A DNA stretch of 64,000 bases from Paracoccus methylarcula (GTDB taxonomy: Bacteria > Pseudomonadota > Alphaproteobacteria > Rhodobacterales > Rhodobacteraceae): contig NZ_PXNQ02000003.1 of the NCBI RefSeq assembly GCF_003007735.2, positions 1-64,000 on the forward strand. The letters are read 5' to 3'. The translations under genes were made by a program, and so were the position numbers. Positions 49,964 through 58,873 of this stretch are shown piece after piece (positions within the stretch are counted from its first letter, which is position 1; each line of letters starts with the position of its first letter). The notes beneath the pieces are model-generated. The model saw only the letters and a program-made list of their open reading frames with translations. It did not search any database and was not told the origin of the DNA.

Positions 49964-50929
49964 ATGGATTTCGCCACCATCATCCAGATCCTCGACAGCG
50001 CCGTGCGGCTGATGACCCCCCTGCTGCTGGCATGCCTTGCCGGGCTGTATTCGGAGCGTTCAGGCGTTTTCGATATCGGGCTGGAGGGCAAGATGCTGAT
50101 GGCCGCCTTTACCGCCGCCTCGGTCGCCTATGCCACTGGCAGCCCCTGGCTGGGACTGCTGGCGGGAATCGGCGGCTCGATGGCGCTTGCGCTGATCCAT
50201 GGGCTGGCCTCGATCACCTTCATGGGCAACCAGCTGATCTCGGGGGTGGCAATCAATTTCCTCGCCTCGGGGATGACGGTGCTGCTGGGGCAACGGATAT
50301 TCGGCCTGGGCGGCCGGACCCCGTCCCTGACCGGCGGAGGCCGTTTCGGCGAGATCACCCTGCCATTCGCCGACAGCCTGCAGGGCGTCCCCTTCCTCGG
50401 TCCGATCTATTCCAACCTGATCTCTGGCCATACGATCCTTGTCTATGTGGCTTTCGTCTGCGTGCCGCTGACATGGTGGATCCTGTCCCAGACCCGCTTC
50501 GGCCTGCGTTTGCGGGCGGTCGGCGAAAACCCCGCCTCGGTCGATACCGCCGGCGTGTCGGTCACGCGGCTGCGCTATGCCTCCATCGCCATCTGCGGCC
50601 TGCTTTGCGGCCTCGCCGGCGCCTACCTGGCCACCGGCCTCTCGGCGGGTTTCGTCAAGGAGATGACGGCAGGCCGCGGCTTCATCGCGCTGGCCGCCCT
50701 GATCTTCGCCAAGTGGCGACCATGGAGCGCCCTTTTCGCGACCTTCCTGTTCGGCCTGCTGGAAGCCATCGCGAACCGCTATCCCGACCTGGATCTCGGC
50801 ATCATTACCGTGCCCTCGATGTTCATGAACGCGCTGCCCTATATCCTGACCGTGATCATCCTCGCGGGCTTCGTCGGCCGCGCCATCCCCCCCCGCGCAG
50901 GAGGAGAACCCTATGTCAAGGAGCGCTGA
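49964..50929 (+). CDS. nucleoside ABC transporter permease 2
   Basis: 321 residues, BMP-class permease. SERSGVFDIGLEGKMLMAAF near residue 25 and FGLRLRAVGENPASVDTAGVS in the cytoplasmic loop are typical. About 8 membrane spans. Start is 2 bases after the LysE stop, with AAAGGAG upstream. The 3' end overlaps the phosphorylase gene by 17 bases. Confidence 0.93.
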   Translation: MDFATIIQILDSAVRLMTPLLLACLAGLYSERSGVFDIGLEGKMLMAAFTAASVAYATGSPWLGLLAGIGGSMALALIHGLASITFMGNQLISGVAINFLASGMTVLLGQRIFGLGGRTPSLTGGGRFGEITLPFADSLQGVPFLGPIYSNLISGHTILVYVAFVCVPLTWWILSQTRFGLRLRAVGENPASVDTAGVSVTRLRYASIAICGLLCGLAGAYLATGLSAGFVKEMTAGRGFIALAALIFAKWRPWSALFATFLFGLLEAIANRYPDLDLGIITVPSMFMNALPYILTVIILAGFVGRAIPPRAGGEPYVKER

Positions 50930-51722
50930 ACTCGCCGCCCTGATCCGCGAGCGTGCCGGAGAAGAGCCCCCGGAATACGGGCTCATCCTCGGCTCGGGCC
51001 TTGGCCATCTGTCCGAAGCGGTCGAGGGCGTGGCGATTCCCTATGACGACCTGCCGGGCTTTCCCCATGCCGGTGTCTCGGGCCATGTCCCGCAACTGGT
51101 CATCGGAGAGCTGGAAAACCGCCGCGTCGCCGTCTTCGGGGGCCGGTCCCATTACTACGAAACCGGCCACGCCGACGCGATGCGCCCGGCACTCGAAACC
51201 CTGTCGGCACTGGGCTGCGGCAAGCTGATCCTGACCAATGCGGCCGGATCGCTGCGCACCGATATCCCGCCGGGCGGGCTGATGCTTCTCAATGACCACA
51301 TCGCTTTCGCGGGCACCAACCCGCTGATCGGCGAAAAGACCGATGCCCGTTTCGTGCCTCTGACGGATGCGCATGACATCGCGATACGCGCCGCGCTGGA
51401 AGAGGCCGCGAGCGCGGAAGGGATCGCGCTTCCCCAGGGCGTCTATTGCTGGTTCTCGGGCCCCAGTTTCGAGACCCCGGCCGAGATCCGGGCCGCAAGG
51501 GTCCTCGGCGCCGACGCGGTCGGAATGTCAACGGTGCCGGAAATCATCCTCGCGCGGTTCCTGGGAATTCGCTGCGCCGCCATCTCGGTCATCACCAATA
51601 TGGGGGCGGGTCTCAGCGACGAGGCGATCAGCCACGATCACACCAAGGCCATGGCTCCGTTGGGCGCCGCCAAGCTGGAAAAGCTGCTTCGCCGCTTTCT
51701 CCGGAACGGCACCGCCGAATAG
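50913..51722 (+). CDS. purine-nucleoside phosphorylase
   Basis: 269 residues, the trimeric class I PNP type. Phosphate and substrate motifs in order: LGSGLG near residue 29, GRSHYYETG near 75, FSGPSFETPAEIR, VGMSTVPE, ITNMGAG. It splits imported inosine/guanosine and deoxy-forms to base and (deoxy)ribose 1-phosphate. It is co-translated with the importer, behind a strong AGGAGGAG site. A link with deoC and the aldehyde dehydrogenase at 4-7 kb is inferred. Confidence 0.94.
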   Translation: MSRSAELAALIRERAGEEPPEYGLILGSGLGHLSEAVEGVAIPYDDLPGFPHAGVSGHVPQLVIGELENRRVAVFGGRSHYYETGHADAMRPALETLSALGCGKLILTNAAGSLRTDIPPGGLMLLNDHIAFAGTNPLIGEKTDARFVPLTDAHDIAIRAALEEAASAEGIALPQGVYCWFSGPSFETPAEIRAARVLGADAVGMSTVPEIILARFLGIRCAAISVITNMGAGLSDEAISHDHTKAMAPLGAAKLEKLLRRFLRNGTAE

Positions 51723-51729
51723 AATCGCC

Positions 51730-51763
51730 GCTTCTTCTTCATGAAAATATCCCCGCCGGAGGC
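51730..51763 (-). repeat. dispersed ATGAAGAAGAAG element, copy 5
   Basis: On the minus strand: GCCTCCGGCGGGGATATTTTC, with its short GC palindrome, then ATGAAGAAGAAG. It lies between the ends of convergent PNP and mnmH, downstream of mnmH. Confidence 0.75.
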
Positions 51764-51788
51764 ATCCAGCCTCGCGGGAAAGCTGCGA

Positions 51789-52841
51789 TCACCCGTTCAG
51801 GCGCTCCAGCGCCGCCGCGACCTTTCCGGCTACCGCATCAAGATCATCCAGGCGGCTCACCCGCACCACCGCTTTCTCGCGTTCGGCATAGCGCTCGCGA
51901 TGCTTGCGATAACGCGGGTCGTAGTGATCGCGCATCAGGCCCTCTGCCAGCCCTTTCCAGTCACCGGCCTTCACCTGCGCCAGCCAACCCTCGATCCGCT
52001 CCGCCGGATGCAGCGCTGACAAGGAAGCGATGATCGCGCTCAGATGTTCGGGATTTTCCACGACATCGCGGTAATCGCGGGCCGAATAGGCCGCCCGTTC
52101 GCCAACCGGGACATCCAGCCGGATACGGGGAGCAGCGCAGATCGCCCGCCATAGAGCCTTGGGCACCAAAAGGTCACCCACCCGGCTGCTTTCGGCCTCC
52201 ACCAGGACCGGACGCGCGGGATCCAGCCCTTCGAGCGCCAGGGCCAGACGCCCCTCGAACATCTTCTGGCCAGGTTGTCCTCCGGCCATGGCGCCGAACA
52301 GGCTGCCGCGATGCCGGGCGAGCCCTTCGAGATCGATTACCTGCACGCCTTTTGCTGCAAGATGATGCAGGATCGCGGTCTTGCCGCAGCCGGTATTGCC
52401 GTCCAGAACCACAACAGGCGCGGCCACCGCACCATTCTGCACCCTGTCCACCACCAGGTTGCGCCATGACTTGTAGCCGCCTTCGACCGTATCGACGCGC
52501 CAGCCGATCTGCTTGAGGATCGTGGCGAAGCTGCCCGAACGCTGCCCGCCCCGCCAGCAATAGACCAGCGCCTTCCAGCTTCCATCCCGATCGGCCAGCA
52601 CCTCTGATATATGCCGCGCCGCATTCGCCGCGACCAGCGCCGCACCCAGCTTGCGGGCGTCGAAAGGCGAAACCTGCTTGTAGATCGTGCCGACCCGCGC
52701 GCGCTCCTCGTCATCCAGAACGGGCAGGTTGATGGCGCCGGGCAGATGATCCTCGGCGAATTCCGATGGCGAGCGCACGTCGATGATGTCATCGAACCCC
52801 GCCAGGGCAGGATCCGCGACATGGGTCAGTTTCACCGGCAA
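51789..52841 (-). CDS. mnmH: tRNA 2-selenouridine synthase
   Basis: 350 residues. A rhodanese domain at the N-terminus (FDDIIDVRSPSEFAEDHLPGA) has the catalytic cysteine in VYCWRGGQRSGS near residue 95. A P-loop domain follows (GNTGCGKTAILHHL near 150). It replaces sulfur by selenium in the wobble uridine of some tRNAs, using selenophosphate. No selD is visible in this window. It starts 2 bases after the transpeptidase stop. Confidence 0.94.
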   Translation of the reverse strand: MPVKLTHVADPALAGFDDIIDVRSPSEFAEDHLPGAINLPVLDDEERARVGTIYKQVSPFDARKLGAALVAANAARHISEVLADRDGSWKALVYCWRGGQRSGSFATILKQIGWRVDTVEGGYKSWRNLVVDRVQNGAVAAPVVVLDGNTGCGKTAILHHLAAKGVQVIDLEGLARHRGSLFGAMAGGQPGQKMFEGRLALALEGLDPARPVLVEAESSRVGDLLVPKALWRAICAAPRIRLDVPVGERAAYSARDYRDVVENPEHLSAIIASLSALHPAERIEGWLAQVKAGDWKGLAEGLMRDHYDPRYRKHRERYAEREKAVVRVSRLDDLDAVAGKVAAALERLNG

Positions 52842-52843
52842 TG

Positions 52844-53416
52844 TCAGAAAACGTAGACGGGGGTTCCGATCGGCACCTGGTCAAAGAGGCTCATCACCGC
52901 CTCGTTGCGCATCCGCAGGCAACCATTCGAGACCGCGCGGCCGATCGAGCCCGGCTCGGTCGTGCCGTGGATACGGATCGCGGTGTCCTGCCCCCTCGCG
53001 TTGTAGAGATACAGCGCACGCGCACCCAGGGGATTGGTCGGGCCACCCGGCATGCCGTCCTTGTATTTCTCGTAGGCGGCGGGATTGCGCTCGATCATGT
53101 CCTGGGTGGGGCGCCAGCTTGGCCATTCGACCTTGCGGCCGACGGTCGCCTTGCCCTTCCACACCAGTTCATCCTTGCCGACCGCGACGCCGTAACGGAT
53201 CGCCTTGCCCGGGGCGACGACATGGTAGAGGAAGAAATCCTTGCTGACCACGACGATACTGCCGACCTCGAAATCATCGCGGATCGCGACCTCGGTCGGC
53301 GCATAGGGATCACGGGCCTGCGTCTTCACCGGGGCGGCGGGTGCGGTCTGCGACAGCGCCAGCGACGGAACGGCGATCAGCGGCAGGGCCAGCGACATCA
53401 ACTGACGGCGTTTCAT
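52844..53416 (-). CDS. L,D-transpeptidase (YkuD)
   Basis: 190 residues with an N-terminal signal (LMSLALPLIAVPSLALS). The YkuD catalytic motif HGTTEPGSIG followed by SNGCLRM is present, with the cysteine near residue 165. It crosslinks peptidoglycan or attaches proteins to it in the periplasm. CAGGAAAC precedes the ATG. It is probably co-transcribed with mnmH, but no functional link is known. Confidence 0.95.
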   Translation of the reverse strand: MKRRQLMSLALPLIAVPSLALSQTAPAAPVKTQARDPYAPTEVAIRDDFEVGSIVVVSKDFFLYHVVAPGKAIRYGVAVGKDELVWKGKATVGRKVEWPSWRPTQDMIERNPAAYEKYKDGMPGGPTNPLGARALYLYNARGQDTAIRIHGTTEPGSIGRAVSNGCLRMRNEAVMSLFDQVPIGTPVYVF

Positions 53417-53592
53417 GATAGATGTTTCCTGTAGGCTGCTCGATTGTTCTTCTCGCCGGAAGATTATCTCGAACAGGTCGGTTTTTGCAACTCACCAAGA
53501 TGTTTTCGCGGCATCCCGACCGGATTGCGTGTCCTCAAGGCAGCATCTGCGGCGATCCTTCGGCAAGAAGAACCGCCGCAGATCATTCGCGA

Positions 53593-54069
53593 TCAGTGAT
53601 CCGCGTGTTCGTCCTTCATGTCCGCATCACCATGCCCGGCATGCCCGGCATCGCGTTGATTATCGACCGGCACCTCGACCTCCTCGGTTCCGCAATCGCC
53701 GAAATCCAGCGTCAGCTTTACCGTCTGGCCATCCTCGAGCGGCGCCTTCAGGCCCATCATCATCACGTGATCGCCGCCGCGCTGCATCAGATATTCACCT
53801 TCCGCCGGGATCGTAATGCCCTCGACCGATTGCATTTTCATGATACCGTCGGTTTCCTCGCTTGTATGCAACAGCACCCGTTCGGCGGCATCCGAAGCCA
53901 CATCCTGCAGCGTGCAATCGACCTTGCGGTGGTTTTCCAGCAGCATGAAGGCCGCGCCCGATTTCGGATTCGCGCCACGCGCATAGGCATCCTTGACGGC
54001 CATGCCATCATGGGCCGAAGCGGCATAGGGCATCAGCACCGCCATCGCGGCAAAAACAACTGTTCTCAT
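53593..54069 (-). CDS. periplasmic copper chaperone PCu(A)C
   Basis: 158 residues with a short signal peptide (AAMAVLMPYAASA). The PCu(A)C copper-site pattern runs from LLHTSEETDGIMKMQSV to GGDHVMMMGLK (histidine and methionine ligands near residues 68, 78, 100 and 103-105), and the histidine-rich tail AGHGDADMKDEHADH may also bind metal. Such proteins deliver copper to cytochrome oxidase. It is followed upstream by a DUF2946 gene and a CutA-like fragment, suggesting a small copper-handling operon. Confidence 0.92.
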   Translation of the reverse strand: MRTVVFAAMAVLMPYAASAHDGMAVKDAYARGANPKSGAAFMLLENHRKVDCTLQDVASDAAERVLLHTSEETDGIMKMQSVEGITIPAEGEYLMQRGGDHVMMMGLKAPLEDGQTVKLTLDFGDCGTEEVEVPVDNQRDAGHAGHGDADMKDEHADH

Positions 54070-54100
54070 GAGTATATCCTCTGTAAGTTTGGCAATTCGA

Positions 54101-54445
54101 TCAAATGGTAGCCAAACCCTGCGGAGGATCGCGTGCGGATGCTGTCGGAACGGGTCTCGAGACGCCCGGCGCCGAATCGATCAGCATGACAAGACGTCGC
54201 TGCAGCGGATCGCGCATGACGGAAGCGTCCGGCATGACGGGCGCGCCCAGCAGCGACAATGCCATATCCGGGCAGATATGCGCCTTGGACTTTCCCGGAG
54301 CCCCCGGAACGTGGCGAATCACGACGCCCTCGCCGGTGCAGATCACCACCTGCCCATCGCTCTGCACGGTGCCGCGCGCCACGCCCAAACCGACGCCGGT
54401 CAGCGTCAGGCAAAGGATCAGGACAAGGCGCAGGACAAATCGCAT
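54101..54445 (-). CDS. DUF2946-like secreted protein
   Basis: 114 residues. Signal peptide FVLRLVLILCLTLTGVGLG, then VICTGEG and a later HICPDMALSLLG, resembling the cysteine pattern of DUF2946 proteins. These often neighbour copper chaperones and may bind metal in the periplasm; the activity is unknown. It lies 31 bases before the PCu(A)C gene. Confidence 0.65.
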   Translation of the reverse strand: MRFVLRLVLILCLTLTGVGLGVARGTVQSDGQVVICTGEGVVIRHVPGAPGKSKAHICPDMALSLLGAPVMPDASVMRDPLQRRLVMLIDSAPGVSRPVPTASARDPPQGLATI

Positions 54446-54463
54446 GGACGGCAATCTATCCGA

Positions 54464-54634
54464 TCAGACCGTTTCCGACAGCAGCCAATCTGTCGCAGCC
54501 TCGGTTGTTCCGATGGTTTTCCAAGTGACGACCGGCAAAATATTGGCACAGGCAGCGAAATGCCTGCGCAAAGCCTCATGCGCCGATAGCCTGGCCGAAT
54601 CCAGGTCCGGGCAGGTGGTGGTGATTTGCATCAT
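54464..54634 (-). CDS. half-length CutA-like protein
   Basis: 56 residues. The start MMQITTTCPDLDSARLSAHEALRR and the segment FAACANILPVVTW match the first half of CutA (divalent-cation tolerance protein), including the AAC-N-P pattern. Full CutA has about 105 residues. Here the frame ends soon after, and no second half is found in another frame. It is either a truncated relic or a small relative. The stop lies 18 bases before the DUF2946 start, on the same strand, so it leads the copper group. Confidence 0.5.
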   Translation of the reverse strand: MMQITTTCPDLDSARLSAHEALRRHFAACANILPVVTWKTIGTTEAATDWLLSETV

Positions 54635-54690
54635 GGGCCCTCCCTTGTCGGGAGGCAGGCTATAACTGTCCCGCCGCCGCGCATAAATGC

Positions 54691-54712
54691 AAAAGCCCCG
54701 CCAAGGCGGGGC
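54691..54712 (-). terminator. rho-independent terminator of rpmB
   Basis: On the minus strand: stem GCCCCGCC/GGCGGGGC, 2-base loop TT, then TTTT. It lies 27 bases after the rpmB stop. Confidence 0.85.
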
Positions 54713-54738
54713 AAAGCACGGCTTCGGAATGGTTCCGA

Positions 54739-55038
54739 TCAGGCTTGCGCTTCAGCCGGGCCGTCGTTCTTGGCGATCTCGCGCTTGATCTTGAGAGCGC
54801 GGGCCGACAGATCGGTATCTTTCGCCTTGGCCAGGAACTCGTCCAGACCGCCACGATGATCGACCGAGCGCAGGGCGGCGGCCGAAATGCGCAGCGAATA
54901 GCTGCGGCCCATCTTTTCAGACGTCAGCGTAACCTCGTTGAGGTTCGGCAGGAACCGGCGACGGGTCCTGTTATTGGCGTGGCTGACATTGTTACCGGTC
55001 ATCGGGCCTTTGCCGGTCAGTTCGCAGACGCGCGACAT
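54739..55038 (-). CDS. rpmB: 50S ribosomal protein L28
   Basis: 99 residues. [20 protein letters not shown] and the basic block [12 protein letters not shown] are characteristic of L28. The C-terminal extension is typical of alphaproteobacteria. It is monocistronic, with its own terminator. Confidence 0.97.
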   Translation of the reverse strand: MSRVCELTGKGPMTGNNVSHANNRTRRRFLPNLNEVTLTSEKMGRSYSLRISAAALRSVDHRGGLDEFLAKAKDTDLSARALKIKREIAKNDGPAEAQA

Positions 55039-55166
55039 GGTGTTAATCCTTCGTCTCAGCTTTAACGGGCGTCACCGGCAGGTAGGTTCGGCCCAATGTG
55101 AAAGGGCGCAGCAAAGCAGCGCCCGGAATTCCGTTCGCGGGTGACTATAGCGGGTAGCGCCCCGCG

Positions 55167-55913
55167 TCAAGCCCCTTGCCCAAGCTGTTCCGATGCCGCC
55201 TGCGTCAGCGATGCCATCGCATCTCGCCAGGGGAAGGGGCCGAAACTGATCCGCGCAACCCGCAATCCGGCCAGTTCGGCGATGGAGGGAGCAGCGGGTG
55301 AAGCCATGATATTCACGGGCAGCGGGCAGTCGCGGCACAGTTCCCCGATCAATGCCGGTTCCGTCAGGCCCGGGGCGAAAAAACCATCTGCTCCTGCCTC
55401 TGCATAGATCGCGGCACGTTCATGGGCCTCGGGCAACAGGGCCGCATGGGTATCGGACGGATTCTGCAAAAACAGATCGGTGCGGGCATTGATGAACAGG
55501 CCGGTCCGCGCGCGAATGGCCGCGATTCGCTCGGCATGTTCGGCGGCGGGGCGGATGCCGTTTTCCGGCGGCATCCCGTCCTCCAGGTTGATCCCCGCAA
55601 CGCCCAGATCTTCCAGATCTGCGGCATTACCGGCGATTTCACCGGGTGTTTCGCCATAGCCCGCCTCGAAATCCACGGTCAGCGGCAGGTCCGATACTGC
55701 CCGGATACGCGCGACGACATGCAGCAATGTATCGAGCGGCACGGCCTCGCCATCGGGATAACCAAGCGCCCCGGCAACCGAGGCGCTTCCCGTCGCCAGG
55801 GCCTTCGCCCCGGCACGCGCGACGGCCTCGGCCGATCCGGCGTCCCAGATATTGTAGAGAACCAGGGGGTTACCGGGCTCATGCAAGAAATGGAAAGTTT
55901 TTTCAGTGGGCAT
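55167..55913 (-). CDS. isocitrate lyase/PEP mutase family protein
   Basis: 248 residues, TIM-barrel of the PEP mutase/isocitrate lyase superfamily. LYNIWDAGSAEAVARAGAKALATGS at the N-terminus, metal-site motif VDFEAGYGETP near residue 80, and GINLEDG near 107. The isocitrate-lyase cysteine motif is absent, so a lyase of another 2-hydroxy/2-oxo diacid or an oxaloacetate-type activity is likelier. The substrate cannot be assigned. It overlaps ada by 11 bases. Confidence 0.85.
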   Translation of the reverse strand: MPTEKTFHFLHEPGNPLVLYNIWDAGSAEAVARAGAKALATGSASVAGALGYPDGEAVPLDTLLHVVARIRAVSDLPLTVDFEAGYGETPGEIAGNAADLEDLGVAGINLEDGMPPENGIRPAAEHAERIAAIRARTGLFINARTDLFLQNPSDTHAALLPEAHERAAIYAEAGADGFFAPGLTEPALIGELCRDCPLPVNIMASPAAPSIAELAGLRVARISFGPFPWRDAMASLTQAASEQLGQGA

Positions 55914-56952
55914 AGGCTCTCTCTGTCTCGATCAGTTTTTCCTTGCGCCACAGACCACCGGCATAGCCTGTCAGGCTGCCATCCGCACCGATGACCCGAT
56001 GGCAGGGAACGACCAGCGCGATGCGATTGGTGGCATTGGCACGGGCGACGGCGCGGGTCGCGGTGGGCTGGCCGATCTCACCCGCCAGCTGGGCATAGCT
56101 GCGCGTCTCGCCCGCCGGTATCTCGCGCAATTGTTTCCAGACGCGGCGCTGGAACTCGGTCCCGTGCATATGGACCGGCACGGAAAAGCGCGGATTGCGG
56201 CCGTCGAAATAGGCATTCAGCTCTGCCTCGACCCTGTCGGTCACATGGCTGCGGCCCAGGCCGATCCGCCCGCCGACCATGCCCGACAGCTTGCGCAACC
56301 CTTCGGGCAGCGCCTTGCGATCGATGAATTCCAGCAGGTGCAGCGCCTCGTCATCGGCGATCGCGATCATCCCGCCAAGCGGCGTATCGATCCAGTCGGC
56401 ACGCAGATCGGCAGCCCTGCGCCAAACATGCGGCGGATGTCCGAAAAGCCGCGCGAAGGCATTCCTGAATCCCGAGGCCGAATCGAATCCGGCATCCAGT
56501 TGCGCATCGATCATCATGGCTCCCTCCGTCAATGTCCTCATCCCGCCGCGCAAACGGGTCGCTCGCGCCATTTGCAGGAAACTCTGCCCGAAATGGCGGC
56601 GAAAGGCGCGCCGGACGGTCGAGGGATCGAGCCCCATTTCCGTCAGGTCGCTTTCGGACCAGCGCCGCGACGGATCTTCGCGCAGCAGTGCCATCAGCCG
56701 TGAAACGATCTTGTCCCCCTCGGCGGTCGGTCCGGTGGGGAAACAACGGCGGCAGGGCCTGAAACCGGCAGCCTGCGCATCCGCCGGATGCGCGAACCAC
56801 TGGCAATTCTCGGGCCTCGGCTTGCGGGCGGGACAGGTCAACCGGCAGAAGATGCCGGTCGTCGTGACTGCGACATAGGCGCGCCCCTCATAGGCGGGAT
56901 CGCGGGCCAGAAGCGCGGCATAGAGCGTTTCGGGTTCGGGCAGATCGAGCAT
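55903..56952 (-). CDS. ada: bifunctional Ada: DNA alkylation regulator and O6-methylguanine-DNA methyltransferase
   Basis: 349 residues. An N-terminal Ada zinc domain (GIFCRLTCPARKP plus CRRC, four cysteines) accepts methyl groups from DNA phosphotriesters. An AraC-type helix-turn-helix region follows (MGLDPSTVRRAFRRHFGQ, about 105-190). The C-terminal methyltransferase has the acceptor cysteine in VVPCHRVIG near residue 315. Full length for the family. ATG 56952 is chosen because AGGAAGGA precedes it. Methylated Ada would activate its own promoter in related bacteria. Confidence 0.95.
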   Translation of the reverse strand: MLDLPEPETLYAALLARDPAYEGRAYVAVTTTGIFCRLTCPARKPRPENCQWFAHPADAQAAGFRPCRRCFPTGPTAEGDKIVSRLMALLREDPSRRWSESDLTEMGLDPSTVRRAFRRHFGQSFLQMARATRLRGGMRTLTEGAMMIDAQLDAGFDSASGFRNAFARLFGHPPHVWRRAADLRADWIDTPLGGMIAIADDEALHLLEFIDRKALPEGLRKLSGMVGGRIGLGRSHVTDRVEAELNAYFDGRNPRFSVPVHMHGTEFQRRVWKQLREIPAGETRSYAQLAGEIGQPTATRAVARANATNRIALVVPCHRVIGADGSLTGYAGGLWRKEKLIETERAYAH

Positions 56953-57037
56953 GGCGATATCCTTCCTCATGCCCTGTTTCTAACCGATTCGTGTGCCCGA
57001 TGGAGCGCAAAATCGGGCGTTTATTTCACAATCGGAT

Positions 57038-58009
57038 TCAACCCGACATGCCTTTCAATCGGTCCAGCATCCGTGCTGCCGCGACGCCCGGCGCCACATC
57101 GCCCGCCGCGACCTCGTCGCCAAGCCGCTGCAATTCGGCCCTCACATCGGGCTCATCCAGCCGTGCCAGCAACCCGGCCCGCAATTCGGCCATGAACCAG
57201 TGCCGCGCCTGCGCCGCCCGGTTCGCTTCGAAATGCCCATGCTCGCGGCGCCAATCGGCCAGCGCCCGCATCTCGGCCCAGGCTTCCTTCAACCCGTCTC
57301 CGGTGGCCGCCGATACAGCCTTTGCCTTGGGGAACCCTTCGGGATCCTGAGCCCGTTTCCGCAACAGCCGCAGCGCACCGGCATAATCCGCAACGGTGCG
57401 CCGGGCGGTGGGCAGCAGATCGCCATCGGCCTTGTTCACCAGGATCAGATCGGCCATTTCCATGATGCCGCGCTTGACGCCCTGCAACTCGTCACCGCCC
57501 GCCGGGGCCAGCAACAGCGTGAACAGGTCCGACATCTCGGCCACCAGCGTCTCGGACTGGCCGACGCCGACCGTCTCGATCAGCACCACGTCATAGCCCG
57601 CTGCCTCGCAAAGCCGGATCGTCTCGCGGGTGCGGCGGGCGACGCCGCCAAGCTGGGCATTGGAGGGGGTGGGACGGATGAAGGCCAACGGGTTGCGCGA
57701 CAGGGTCTCCATCCGGGTCTTGTCGCCCAGGATCGAGCCCCCCGAACGGGCCGAGGACGGATCGACGGCCAGCACGGCGACGCGCAGACCCTGTTCGGTC
57801 AGCATCGTGCCGAAGGCCTCGATGAAGGTGGACTTGCCGACCCCCGGCGTCCCCGACAGGCCGATGCGCAGCGCCTGGCGAGGCGGCAAATGCGACAAGA
57901 GCGAGATGGCCCGCTCGCGATGATCTGCCCGCGTCGATTCGATCAGCGTGATGGCACGCGACAATGCGCGGCGGTCGCCCTTGGTCAACTGTTCGAGCAG
58001 TTCGGTCAT
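57038..58009 (-). CDS. meaB: methylmalonyl-CoA mutase-associated GTPase MeaB
   Basis: 323 residues, G3E P-loop GTPase. Walker A GTPGVGKST near residue 56, ETVGVGQSE (switch region), NKADG for guanine recognition. It protects and reloads adenosylcobalamin-dependent methylmalonyl-CoA mutase. The start MTELLEQLTKGD matches family starts. The mutase gene is not in this window. Confidence 0.93.
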   Translation of the reverse strand: MTELLEQLTKGDRRALSRAITLIESTRADHRERAISLLSHLPPRQALRIGLSGTPGVGKSTFIEAFGTMLTEQGLRVAVLAVDPSSARSGGSILGDKTRMETLSRNPLAFIRPTPSNAQLGGVARRTRETIRLCEAAGYDVVLIETVGVGQSETLVAEMSDLFTLLLAPAGGDELQGVKRGIMEMADLILVNKADGDLLPTARRTVADYAGALRLLRKRAQDPEGFPKAKAVSAATGDGLKEAWAEMRALADWRREHGHFEANRAAQARHWFMAELRAGLLARLDEPDVRAELQRLGDEVAAGDVAPGVAAARMLDRLKGMSG

Positions 58010-58272
58010 GTGGCCTCTTCCAAAGCCGGGGCGAGCCGCCCCGTTGCCGCAGGTTCTTGAACCAGCGACGAAGCAAGCGTCAACCCCCACAGATGTCTCG
58101 GCAGGGCTCCACCCTGGCCTGGAAGTTTCATTTGACGCACTATCATCCATTCAGGAATCCGCGCAGCCCAATGAATGGCGGCAGGGTGGAATCCCAGACT
58201 GCACCCCCTATGAAACCCGCCTCGGTTCATGCAGGATCGAGGCCGTCAGACAGGTTCGACAAGGACAGGCCC

Positions 58273-58716
58273 TTGAACGAAGACAGAATTCCCTTTCACG
58301 GTGCCAAGCTGCTATTGATGGCCGGAGGCCGGTTGCTCACCTGCCTGCGGGACGATTTCGACCATATCCCCTTCCCCGCCCATTGGGACCTGCCCGGAGG
58401 CGAGCGCGAGGGGGACGAGACGCCCGTGGATAGCGCCCGGCGCGAACTGCGCGAGGAATTCGGTATCGATCTGCCACCCAAGCGATTGACCGGACACCGT
58501 TTCCCTTCGCATCAGGATCCCGGAATACAGTCGTGGCTGTTCCACGGCAGCCTGACAGGGGATGAAATCGCCGAGATCAGATTTGGCGACGAGGGGCAGG
58601 AATGGCGGATGATGGCACTCGGAGAGTTCCTTTCACATCCATTCGCCGTGCCGCATTTCAAGGACTGGATCCGTCGGGTTATCGACCTCCCCCCTGTCGC
58701 GTCAGAGCAGGCGTGA
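58273..58716 (+). CDS. NUDIX hydrolase
   Basis: 147 residues with a TTG start behind AAGGACAGG; an in-frame ATG at 58210 would add 21 residues. The Nudix box reads GEREGDETPVDSARRELREEFG, with the glutamates in REEFG coordinating metal. It hydrolyses a nucleoside diphosphate-linked compound. The substrate is unknown. It is convergent with pyrF. Confidence 0.88.
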   Translation: MNEDRIPFHGAKLLLMAGGRLLTCLRDDFDHIPFPAHWDLPGGEREGDETPVDSARRELREEFGIDLPPKRLTGHRFPSHQDPGIQSWLFHGSLTGDEIAEIRFGDEGQEWRMMALGEFLSHPFAVPHFKDWIRRVIDLPPVASEQA

Positions 58717-58829
58717 TCCCTCGCGCCGGTTTCGGCCGGAGCGATCTGTCCAAACCGGTTGGTGGCGGTCAAGCGCCGGAAACCGCATGCCTCCTCCCTG
58801 CGAGGCGTTCCGATCAATCCCGGCCCCGG

Positions 58830-58861
58830 CCCTTCTTCTTCATGAAAATATCCATCCGGCA
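58830..58861 (-). repeat. dispersed ATGAAGAAGAAG element, copy 6
   Basis: On the minus strand: CTGCCGGATGGATATTTTC then ATGAAGAAGAAGGG. It lies between the ends of the Nudix gene and pyrF, just after pyrF. The GC block is degraded here. Confidence 0.7.
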
Positions 58862-58873
58862 GTCCCGCCCGCG

